Positions 1 through 9,110 of a stretch of DNA of 64,000 nt are shown in pieces. A program made the position numbers and the translations under genes. This DNA is from Druceiella hillmani. Taxonomy: Eukaryota; Arthropoda; Insecta; Lepidoptera; Hepialidae. Position 1 is the stretch's first letter; the number at the start of each line of letters is the position of its first letter. Location: assembly GCA_039881145.1 (NCBI GenBank), contig JAYKKI010000006.1:13399001-13463000 (forward strand), given 5' to 3'. Under the pieces are notes generated by a model. That model was not told the origin of the DNA. It worked only from the letters and a program-made list of their open reading frames with translations, and searched no databases.

Positions 1-360
1 TTAAATCATAAAGTACAGTAAAAATATATAAATAATATTATAGAGTTAGAGTAATGAGAATAACAAATGAACTAATTGTGTAACTGAACACACGAAAAAG
101 TCCCTTTGTCATTCCACAATACTGACATAAGCCGCAAACAACGCAATACGTCTGAAATAATTTTAAACGAATATGTTCACTAAATTATACCTGAAATATT
201 TTTTTCACATTTGTTTCAAAAATTCATCGGGGAAGATCGTTTTACAAATCCCTTTACAGCTTAATACTTTACAGAAAATATTTAAATCTACTTCTTAGAC
301 TACCTCTTTTTTTGATGAGAGGTGGGAAAAAAAATTTCCTCTACATACGTGGTGACGGAA

Positions 361-566
361 ATTTTAATTATGTTCTGAAGTATAGTAATTATGTTAAGAA
401 AAGAAATTTAATTATGTTCAGAAGTATAGTAATTATGTTAAGAAAAACAATTTTAATTATCTTCAGAAGTATAGTAATTATGTTAAAAAAAAAAAAAGTT
501 TTAATTATGTTCAGAAGTATAGTAATTATGTTAAGAAAAACTATTTTAATTATGTTCAATGTCAAC
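361..566. repeat. 47-bp tandem array, about 4.3 copies
   Basis: A unit of 46-48 bp containing the core ttcagaagtatagtaattat recurs near 373, 420, 466 and 513, with a partial fifth copy near 555. Copies differ by a few substitutions and by the length of an A-run. A frame stays open across the array only because the unit contains no stop in that phase. Its translation is a low-complexity repeat, so it is not called as a gene. Confidence 0.9.
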
Positions 567-788
567 TAGAAACTCCTAAAGTTTCTATACGAACAACTTA
601 TTAGATCAAAAATAGATCTAAAATAAAAGGAAAACTGAAAAAATCATAACAGATATGTGAAGTTACTGGGATTCGCAGTTTGACTAGCTTCTTCTGAAAT
701 TACGTTCTATATAAAAACAAACAAACAATATACACGGAAAACGTTGACGACAGGGTATTTATAAATCTCCATAAATGAAATTGCTTTC

Positions 789-857
789 AAATCCAAACAA
801 CTCAGCTGGTATTGAGCTTTTAACTTAAGGGTTCAGGATTCGAGTTCCTTTTCGAGA
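789..857 (+). repeat. tRNA-Lys-like SINE head, copy 1
   Basis: The block has a good A-box-like stretch (acaactcagctggta), a TTTTAA anticodon-loop remnant and a B-box-like stretch (ggattcgagttcc). The order and wording match the body of tRNA-Lys(UUU), but the 5' half of the anticodon stem is missing. It is therefore a tRNA-derived fragment or SINE head and not a working tRNA. An inverted partner lies at 5065-5139. Confidence 0.5.
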
Positions 858-1127
858 GAATTTACGTTAAGCAACGTTTTATGGAATTCAAATAATTATT
901 GTCTGCCCAAGTAACTTTATTATTTTTTGAAGAACCTAAGTTATTTTTGAGAAATTCAATCATTATTTAATAGGCCTAGTAATAAGACTATACTTCATAT
1001 TTCTATTCAAAATAAAGATGTAGTTTAAATAAAAAAAATAAAAATACAGATTTGTGTCCAATAGTTGCTTTTAATTGTTTTAAATTAAATACACCAGCGC
1101 AAATAGCGATTTGACATGGAAGTAAAA

Positions 1128-1597
1128 TTACAAAACCTCGATCGCGATGCACATTCCTTTTTATTTGAAAATTACAACACCTCGATCGCGATGCACATTC
1201 CTTTTTATTTGAAAATTACAACACCTCGATCGCGATGTACATTTCTTTTTATTTGAAAATTACACCTCGATCGCGATGCACATTCCTTTTTATTTGAAAA
1301 TTACAACACCTCGATCGCGATGTACATTCCTTTTTATTTGAAAATTACAACACCTCGATCGCGATGTACATTCCTTTTTATTTGAAAATTACAACACCTC
1401 GATCGCGATGTACATTCCTTTTTATTTGAAAATTACAACACCTCGATCGCGATGTACATTCCTTTTTATTTGAAAATTACACCTCGATCACGATGCACAT
1501 TCCTTTTTATTTGAAAATTACAACACCTCGATCGCGATGCACATTCCTTTTTATTTGAAAATTACAACACCTCGATCGCGATGTACATTCCTTTTCA
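1128..1597. repeat. 44-bp minisatellite, 11 copies, inside palindrome I left arm
   Basis: The core cctcgatcgcgatg starts at 1136, 1180, 1224, 1265, 1309, 1353, 1397, 1441, 1482, 1526 and 1570. Spacing is 44 bp except for two 41-bp steps, where acaac is shortened. The palindromic octamer ATCGCGAT sits in nearly every unit. The matching place in the right arm (about 4005-4035) has only one diverged unit, so the array grew after the arms were duplicated. Confidence 0.95.
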
Positions 1598-1787
1598 TTC
1601 ATTTTGGTTGCCGCTAATATTGCTTCTTTAGTTTTAACTAACAGTAGCTTTTTTCTTAACTTTAGGGTCCATTTTAGGTTTTAACAATTACACGCTCTAA
1701 AATTTTTGCCTTAAATGCGTACTTTCAAAGAAAACCGGCTCTTTTACCTGGTTTAGTATTTTGTTACCGGTTGAATTTCGGTTGAAA

Positions 1788-1963
1788 GTACCATGATGTC
1801 ATTTTCGCTGTAACTGATTTTGATGGTATTAATTAATTTTTACACTCTTAAAAAAGTCAAGTAGACAATATTGTAGTACCATGATGTCATCTTCGCTGTA
1901 ACTGATTTTGATGGTATTAATTAATTTTTACACTCTTAAAAAAGTCAAGTAGACAATATTGAA
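1788..1963. repeat. 88-bp direct duplication inside palindrome I left arm
   Basis: The unit beginning gtaccatgatgtcat at 1788 is repeated at 1876 with only one or two changes (atttt versus atctt). The right arm holds this piece once (about 3755-3805, minus orientation). It is a recent arm-specific duplication. Confidence 0.9.
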
Positions 1964-2592
1964 TAACACAAGGACATAAATCATAATTCAACTGTACCAG
2001 AAATATCTGTTAATGTTGCTGTACAATTAAACTATTTCTAAATCAAATTATTCATATTTGCATTTCATATCCATTAATATTAAAATGTTATTCAAACTTA
2101 ACTGATTTTATCCTATAACATCGAAGTGGCATGATCAATAGAATATATCCTACAGTGGAATAACAGACTGAAGCAACTTTCGTTCCGCGCCACACGTGGT
2201 CGGTCACCCTATAGAACTTCCCGTCAAGTTACCCCTTACGGTTTTTTTGTTGCGATTAAAGCCGTAGAATATTAACCGTCAAAATGGGTTAAATGAGATA
2301 TAATAGATCTTTTTTTCTTTGGAGAGTTTATGAACATGATAATCAGTTTATCACTTTATAAATTCTGATGGAACAAACTGAAACATAAATCTTTGTATCC
2401 CTGAATAACAATTAAGGTAGCTTTGACCTTTCGGGAAAACATTACATAGTTATTTTTTTAAGAACAAGGGATCGGCTAGTGTCTCAAATATTTCGCCTCG
2501 TAGAATTGGTTTTGCTATTGCAGCATATATGGTCCATAAAATAAGATCGAAAATATAGCTATCGTCTAAAAATATATTAGACACTGATCAAA

Positions 2593-3027
2593 GAGTAATG
2601 AAATAATAGTTATATACAGGAAAACGGGCCACGTAACGCATACGAGTAGGTGTTCCTAAATAATTAATCATAAATAATTAAGGTTGTATATCCTAAATAA
2701 TTAAGGTTGTGTAGACATGATATACGGAATTCCATTATGACGTCATCATAATTTCATCCTAGGGTTACTATATATAAATATTTCTAAATACAGTTCAATA
2801 ATTTGAGTAGTTTTTGACTTGTACCCATTCTTATAAACAGAGTAACAGATACATTTTTTAAGATTAGATTTGTATTAGTAATAAATACGTAAACAAAAAA
2901 GTATTTAAAAGCTGAAAGTCCGACAGGCGTTTAAATTTTATTTGGCATAGACAGGCGTTTAAATTTTATTTGTCTGTATTGATAGTGACTATAGTCTCTT
3001 GGTAGCTCTTAAATTTCAGTATATGAA
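2593..3027. other. Spacer of palindrome I, with two small direct duplications
   Basis: This is about 435 bp of AT-rich sequence between the arms. It holds a short duplication of cctaaataattaaggttgt (about 2653-2712) and a duplication of gacaggcgtttaaattttat (about 2919-2970). No coding sequence or terminal motif was recognised. Confidence 0.7.
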
Positions 3028-4166
3028 TGACCAGTATCAAATATATTTTTAAACGATTTCTATGTTTTTGATCATATTACCTAGATCATCATATATGGTG
3101 CAATAGCAAAACCAATTTCACAGTGCGACATAAGTGATATAGTAGCAGATCCCTTGTTCATAAAAAAAAGTAACAGATCAAAGCTACTTTGATTGTTATT
3201 CAGCGATATAATTAAGATTTATGCGTCAATTAGTTCCGTCGGAATTTATAAGGAGACAAATCGATTATCGTGTCCATAAACTCTTCAACGAAAATAGTAT
3301 TTATTATCTCTCCATTTCATGAATATTGGCGGTTAATATTCCACGGCTTTCATCGCAATAAAAAGCCGCAAGGGGTAATTTGACGAAGTTCTGTAGGGCG
3401 ACCGACCACATGCGGCGCGGAGCAAAAGTTGCTTCAATCTGTTATTCCATTGAAGGATATATTCCATAGGTCACGCCACTTGTATATTATTGGATAAAAT
3501 AATTTAAACTTGAATAATAGTTTATATCAATGGATATGAAATGCAAATGTAATTAATTTGATTTAGAATTAGTGTGTTGTATAGCGACATTAACAGATAT
3601 TTCTAGTGTAGTTGAGTTTCAATGTATGTCTTTGTATTTATTTCATATTGTCTATAATTTATGTCTTTGTATTTATTTCATATTGTCTATAATTTATGTC
3701 TTTGTATTTATTTCATATTGTCTATATATTGTCTTTTGTAAGAATGAGAAAGCAATTATTACCATTAAAATCAGTTGCAGCAAAGGCGACATCACGGTAC
3801 TTTCGAAATTCAAACGGCAATAAAACGCTAAATCAAGTAATAGAGTAGGTTGTCTTTGAAAATACGCATTTATGGAAAGAATTTTAGATCATGGTTCTTC
3901 CTATCGGTAAGTATTAAAAACTAAAAAGGACGCTGAAGTTAAGAGAAAAGCTACTGTTAGTTAAAACTGAAGAAAAATAACTATTAGTGCTAACCAAAAT
4001 AAATTAAATGGAATGTGCATTGCGATAGAAGTTTTGTGATTTTATTTCTATCTTTATCTTCGTTGCTTGCGCTGGTATATATAATTAACAAAATGACATG
4101 GCCAACAACAATTGGACACGAATCTGTATCTTTATTTTTTATTTAAACTATATCTTTATTTTAAAT
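3028..4166 (-). repeat. Palindrome I, right arm (inner part)
   Basis: This is the inverted match to 1008-2592, colinear from the spacer outward to about 4166, where homology stops abruptly. It resumes at 4985. The sequence between is an insertion in this arm or a deletion in the left one. A frame at 3572-3823 is open but is produced by a 36-bp triplication and is not considered coding. Confidence 0.85.
3624..3731. repeat. 36-bp tandem triplication inside palindrome I right arm
   Basis: The unit tatgtctttgtatttatttc plus 16 more bases starts at 3624, 3660 and 3696 with essentially perfect identity. The left arm has one copy of the corresponding sequence (near 1970-1985), so this expansion is confined to the right arm. 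Confidence 0.9.
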
Positions 4167-4227
4167 ACAAATATAAAATATGCCCTTATTACAACGCCTT
4201 TTGAATAGTCATTGAATTCCTTAAAAA

Positions 4228-4465
4228 TAATTTATGTGTTGAAAAATTTCATAAGATATCGTGTCCGCCAGTCAATATGTCAAAGGTTACGAAAATGGTT
4301 TTTGCAAACATCTCGCTTCTTATATTTTACATGTCATTAGAGATCTAACAAAACTTCTAGAACATGAAAATCTCCACAAGTTTGTTTACAATCGTTTTTT
4401 TATATAATTAATAGTTTCCAAGATATAACGCGAAGAGTAGGTTACAACGCAGGAGAAGCTACTCG
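4228..4465 (+). pseudogene. Unrecognised coding-like fragment, copy 1 (left arm of a second inverted repeat)
   Basis: The segment is an inverted match to 5620-5883. On the plus strand from about 4270 it translates to a peptide containing ASQYVK, FCKHL, LTKLLEHEN and, after a break with stops near 4400, TRRVGYNAGEATRMI. The inverted copy translates to closely similar words in the same order: ASQYVK, FCKFL, LTKLLEHKN, RRTGY. Similarity at peptide level in both copies suggests that both descend from a real coding exon. I do not recognise the family. Stops and frame changes show that this copy is broken. It lies in the roughly 820-bp block that interrupts the right arm of palindrome I. Confidence 0.4.
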
Positions 4466-4984
4466 TATGATATGAATAGAATACATGGAAAGTATACTTG
4501 CTATTGAACCCGCCGTATACTAATGGAAAAGTTTCAGTTAGAAAATTCAGGCCTCGAAATTACTGATTATGGTAGACTTTCTTCAATTTATGATAATGAC
4601 TGTCTGAAAACATCCGTGAAATCTGATACAAAACATCGAAAAATAATTTTTTATGATTCGTGCAAGCATTACTGTAGGTTTCACTGATCTATTGGCAATT
4701 GAGAAAGTCAAACAGCTGGATAACTAGGTAACTCATGAACTTAATGAACTTATATTTGTTACGACGAAATATTTTTCAGTTTCGCCACAATGTCTGTTTC
4801 GAACGGCTACGTTCTCCCTTCCCTTGAAGATTCCAATTCAAAGCCGATACGTTATTTTACTATTAATGTATATATATATACGGACATATTATATATGGCA
4901 TAATGAATTCTTTGTTGAAAAAAACATACCAAGTTATTTAGGCGATCAGGCATTTATGACGAGAAACGTCCATAATACCAAAAC
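4466..4984. other. Remainder of the block interrupting palindrome I right arm
   Basis: AT-rich sequence with a short (TA)n stretch near 4868-4880 and a 60-codon chance frame at 4824-5006. It may continue the coding-like fragment upstream of it, but no conserved motif is visible. Confidence 0.4.
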
Positions 4985-5192
4985 ATTTATGTTATTGAAA
5001 AAATAATACAGTTGCTTTGGCAGACAATAGTTTTTCGTATTCGATCAAAAGTTTTTTAGCATAAATTCTCCCAAATAAGAATTAAAATCCCAAACCCGTG
5101 GGTTAAAAGCTCGATACCAGCTGAGTTATTCGGATTTGAAAACTATCTCATTTTTGGAAATTAATAAATACCCCGTTGTCAGCGTTTTTCTG
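4985..5192 (-). repeat. Palindrome I, right arm (outer part)
   Basis: This is the inverted match to about 736-955. Shared landmarks are the (t)gtctgcc block, the tRNA-Lys-like head and a GGTATTTAT stretch followed by AAAACG(T/C)TGAC. The outer limit of homology is near 5192 here and 736 on the left. No clear target-site duplication was seen at the outer ends. Confidence 0.8.
5065..5139 (-). repeat. tRNA-Lys-like SINE head, copy 2
   Basis: Inverted partner of 789-857. On the minus strand it has an A-box-like ataactcagctggta and a TTTTAA remnant. The B-box region (gggtttgggatttt) has decayed. It moved as part of the palindrome arm and not as a separate insertion. Confidence 0.45.
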
Positions 5193-5525
5193 GTGACCAT
5201 GAATTTACGACATGGTGAAATTTAAAATAAAATATTTTCATTTAAAATATAACTTCCTCGTGGTTTCTCAAAATTAAATTTAGGTTTTGGGAATATTTTT
5301 ATCATCGAAAACCTTTTGCTCAACTGAGCAATCATATTATTTTTTCACTTATAGCTCAGCTATAAGTGAGCTACAACATACAAGGGTCGTAGGTATCTAG
5401 AAAAATTAAATATGATTGGTTTTTAACCATTATTAAATGTACCTTTCTTTCATAATTTTTCTAAGTGAATCATGTCGAAAATATTAGGGGAGTACTGTTT
5501 TCGAAACAAATAATGATTTTTTTTC
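5193..5525. other. AT-rich stretch between inverted-repeat arms
   Basis: Contains a short perfect hairpin, ctcacttatagctgagctataagtgagct in outline (about 5345-5372). No gene was seen. Confidence 0.4.
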
Positions 5526-5607
<82 letters not shown>

Positions 5608-5610
5608 CAT
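5526..5610. repeat. (AT)n microsatellite
   Basis: About 80 bp of alternating A and T with one interrupting G, ending in atacatacat. It directly adjoins the inner end of the 5620-5883 inverted-repeat arm. Confidence 0.97.
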
Positions 5611-5619
5611 AAAACATTA

Positions 5620-5883
5620 AAAAATGAGTATCCTGTTCTTCGATCAGGGCGCTGAAAATATGATCTGATCGTGCAAATATAATAATCGACGTTCAAAGGG
5701 TTAAAAACGAGTGTTAAACACTTATAGACATTTTTATGCTCTAGAAGTTTTGTTAGATTTTTAATTGCGTGTAAGGCATAGGAAGGAAGAAATTTGCAAA
5801 ATAATTTTCGTGACCTTTGACTTTGATCTTTGACATATTGACTAGCATACATAATATCTTATAAAACTTTCCAATCCATGTTT
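5620..5883 (-). pseudogene. Unrecognised coding-like fragment, copy 2 (right arm of second inverted repeat)
   Basis: Inverted match to 4228-4465. On the minus strand from about 5852 down to 5620 a frame is open for about 75 codons, with the words ASQYVK, FCKFLPSY, LTKLLEHKN and SYFQRPDRRTGY, before it runs into the (AT)n tract. Compared with the other copy it carries an extra four residues between QYVK and FCK (an in-frame 12-bp insertion). The reading frame is better kept here, but the frame has no convincing start and its 3' end is microsatellite. It is more likely a pseudogene exon or captured fragment than a gene. The family is not recognised. Confidence 0.4.
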
Positions 5884-6414
5884 AGAACGTCAAAAAAGGT
5901 CTATGATCCTCTCAACTTTCCTTTCATTTCGAGGATTATTTTTATTTTGCTTTGTTTGACAGTACTACCTAATGTATATTACATTTGGATACATCCTATG
6001 CCTAAGTGTTGAAAACAATTGCTTTAATACATGAGTCTGATACAACTTCATCTATAGGTGATTAGTAATAAGTAATGGATTAATTTAACTTAAGACATCG
6101 TGGGTACTACATTAAATTACTCTTGCGTCTAGCTTATGTTTAAGTTCCATACATTTTGCTAGTGGAAATATAAAATAAAAATGAAAATGTGTACCAATAA
6201 ATGTTTTCCGGAACCTGCAGGTCATTATATATTGGAAGTAATAATAATTATGTCATCTGTACTATTGATTATTGTAAATAATTTATTTAATATGGTCTAC
6301 AAAATTATATTTTAGACATTTTTAAGATAAACATTGCCAATAATAGTACAGAGTTTTGAAATGCGTTTCCCCCGTCCCGTCCTCATAGTTGACCTAAAAA
6401 AACTATGGACTGTA

Positions 6415-6417
<3 letters not shown>
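5884..6417. other. No gene seen
   Basis: AT-rich sequence with stops in all frames. No repeat or motif stands out. Confidence 0.6.
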
Positions 6418-6492
<75 letters not shown>

Positions 6493-6505
6493 TATATAAA
6501 AAAAC

Positions 6506-6538
<33 letters not shown>

Positions 6539-6545
6539 TTATTAA
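6418..6545. repeat. (AT)n compound microsatellite
   Basis: Two long (AT)n blocks (about 6418-6492 and 6507-6538) separated by ataaaaaaact. The 84-codon frame through it is an artefact of the repeat. Confidence 0.97.
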
Positions 6546-7649
6546 TTTATATATTTCAGCCCTATCCATAATTTTTTTTTTGAATTGAACACTTAATTAG
6601 ATTTCAGAGCATGTATTTCAAAACTAAAGTTTTATTAAGGCCAAAGTCAATTAATCCATCAAATTTCGTGCTTTTTCATTATATTTTTAGTCTTCTGTAC
6701 ATCGCTAGACGCTCCATTCGATATTTTGTTTCAAATACTTGCACGTTTTTATATTTATTTTAAATTTATCGAAATAATCAACTAAAGGCATTTTATGTTG
6801 TTATTGACTATTACGACGAATTAGTTTAGTTTTGTTTCTTCAATTAAACTATTTATTTGATTGGAAAAACAATCAAGGCGAGTAAATTATTTTAATAAAA
6901 TATTTGCGCTCTGACTGTAAATTTGTAACACAATCGGTAGTTAATATTAACGTTCATTTTGGAATAAAATTTTCCAGACCAAACATCCGGTGTTAATGGC
7001 AAAGCTAACTTGATAAAATGTGACCGTGAGTAATTTTTGTTTTAAATATGAAAAACTAAAAATTCCATTATACATTTTATTTTTTACAATTTTGTATATG
7101 TCACATAAACCCCTTTTTACCGAAAAATTTAACAGACCAATGTTCTTATTCCCAAAAATAGGCAAGAATAAACAGATTAAATTATAAATTACATACGCAC
7201 TAAATATGTAGTTGAACAAAAAGCCTATTAAATAAGTGTAGAACTCGCCCTACGAGTGTTTCGTGTGTACTTAGGTTCAAAAATACAATTAAACATTTCA
7301 GGATACAAACTATATATATCAAACCATTTATAAATCTCAATATTATCTTTTACCAAGCTTAGTATATCTTTGACAAGTATGAAAAACATGAATTATGAAA
7401 AAACCTAAAAGACCTAAAATAACAGCTATAATTTTTTCACCATCTTCTAATCAGATTCTAACAATCTTTTTTTTATTTTTGGTTCCTTAGTTTCGAAGAT
7501 AGGGGAGGGGAAGGAGATCGACAATTTTGCTCTTTCCGATGCACATCACCCAGGATAAACTATTTAGACTTAACAAAAGAAACAAATAAGAGGCAGTAAC
7601 CTCGGTACCTTAATTGTAAGAAGTATTGACCTCTAATAATCAAAACTGA
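6546..7649. other. No gene seen
   Basis: AT-rich. Around 7400-7510 there is a stretch (caccatcttctaatcagatt ... ggttccttagtttcgaagat) that has a similar, better-preserved counterpart at about 43505-43590 (gatcttctagtcagatttta ... ggttcagtagtttcggaaat), so it belongs to a dispersed repeat. A 90-codon minus frame at 6947-7219 has no recognisable domain. Confidence 0.5.
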
Positions 7650-8375
7650 ATATTGTTCTAAACACTGATTTTTTTTCTTAACAACACAACACAGTCAGTA
7701 TTTAGTGTTGACTCTTGCTGTGAACACTAAAACTGGTTAACGGTGTGGTGGAACGTTAGGTAGTTCCATACATTTCCCTAAGAAAATACCGCCCTAAATC
7801 AATACTAACCCTCTGCCATAAGGCTCTCTTCCGACAATATTGCACTGAGCATTTCCGAGTCATCTCCATACTTTAACTCTCCCATGATCAGGTTTAAGAC
7901 AGAATCTGTACTCATCATTAACGAGTACCTTTGACCAAGCGTCATCATCTCAGTTTCGGAGTGAACGAGCATTCGATGAGAATGAATTTGAACTGAGTTA
8001 CTCGATGACCTACGGTGAGTAAAGGTCTTCTGGCGGGCAAATACGCCCTTATTCCGGCCACCCTAAATCTTCTTCTAATAGTTTCGGTGCTAAGTGTCAC
8101 TTGCCGAACTTCCTGAAGCTTGATTCTAATCCTCGGAAGAAGTCAAAGAGAGGTTTCTTACGACACTGCTCACAATGAATCTGTCGTGTCTCTCTGCTGT
8201 TACTCTTTTGCGATCTAGCTCTTTACGTCTTGTTTACTCTCCAGTCTGCCAGTATCGTTTGACATTGCAAAAAATCATAGACTTGGAAATTCATTATATT
8301 TGAAGCACTTCATTGTATGAGTAACCATTTTCAATTAAAGTTATAGCTTTCGACCCATTTTTCAGCCTTCAGTTG
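7650..8375 (-). pseudogene. Tc1-like transposase relic
   Basis: On the minus strand, pieces of a Tc1/mariner-superfamily transposase appear in the right order but in shifting frames. Near 8345-8240 the HTH region reads KAITLIENGYSYNEVLQ, then VKRYWQTGE. Near 8100-7985 comes a second block, TETIRRRFRVAGIRAYLPA, then RRPLLTVGHRVTQF. Near 7915-7800 comes the first catalytic block NDEYRFCLKPDHGRV (normally SDES/ARF), followed by NIVGREPYGRG. The frame breaks several times and the C-terminal DN...E part is not recognisable, so the element is dead and 3'-truncated. It differs from the element at 9.1-10.7 kb (SDEYRFCLK versus SDEARISIS), so they are two subfamilies. Terminal inverted repeats were not found. 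Confidence 0.8.
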
Positions 8376-9110
8376 TCAGAGTTTTCAATCTTGCTTAAGG
8401 CTAAAATTCGGGAGTATCACTTATATTTATTAAATATTGTTTTTTTTTATCGCAGTGATAACAAATTTGTAAGAAAAACAACAAAAATAAAGTGTTGCAA
8501 CATTTAACTACTCAATATTGAATATCGTACGCAATAAAGAAATTAAGAGAAAACAAAAAAAATCAATGAAAGTCGTAAATAAAATTTAATTAAAATCCTT
8601 TTTTTTCAAATTACATGTTCTTGTATAGATGGTCAATGCAAAATAAAAAAAAAATTAATGTTTTTCTGCTTTTTTGCATTCTTCAAAATATGTCCATGAG
8701 TGGTCAAAAGGGAAAGAATGTTAAGACTCGGTATAACTTAATTTTTTTAATAAGCTTAAAATAAGATTGAAGTGATTGACTTTAATGTAAAAAAACGTGG
8801 GATTCAATCTACGACTACTAATATTTTATTTTATCGTATTTAAAGATTATTTTTTTATGTTTTTAGTTCATCTTACTACGTAAGCGTGTTTCTTTTACTT
8901 TTTTTAAAGTATATTTTTATTTTTATTGCCTTAAAGCAAAATCTTTAGTTTCAAAATTTGTATATTAGGAATAAAAAAGTTTTTTTAGCTTTTTTACTAT
9001 AATTTCATTTTTTTTTAAATTATTGTATTGTCATCGGCTCTTGATACATGTGCAAAATTTGAAATATCGTCTGGAAGTGGATTAAAAATTAAGTGAAAAA
9101 TTCCATTATA
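8376..9110. other. No gene seen
   Basis: Very AT-rich sequence with long T and A runs between the two Tc1-like relics. No feature could be supported. Confidence 0.6.

Larger units (their letters stand above)
736..2592 (+). repeat. Palindrome I, left arm
   Basis: Read in reverse complement, this segment matches 3028-4166 and 4985-5192. Landmarks shared with the right arm are a tRNA-Lys-like block (789-857), the sequence cagatttgtgtccaatagtt near 1050, a stretch with gccacacgtggtcggtc near 2190, and gaattggttttgctattgca near 2503. Arms look roughly 80-90% identical by eye, with indels, so this is an old duplication and not an assembly mirror. The homology pauses at about 956-1007, where the right arm has about 820 bp of unrelated sequence. 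No transposase was seen in the arm. Confidence 0.85.

Noticed and set aside
312..569. 85-codon frame
   Set aside because: Produced by the 47-bp tandem repeat. The translation is the repeat unit and nothing more.
1128..1597. CRISPR-like array
   Set aside because: The whole 44-bp unit is repeated, so there are no unique spacers, and the context is eukaryotic.
3572..3823. 83-codon frame inside palindrome I right arm
   Set aside because: The middle is a 36-bp triplication and the frame is not kept in the left arm.
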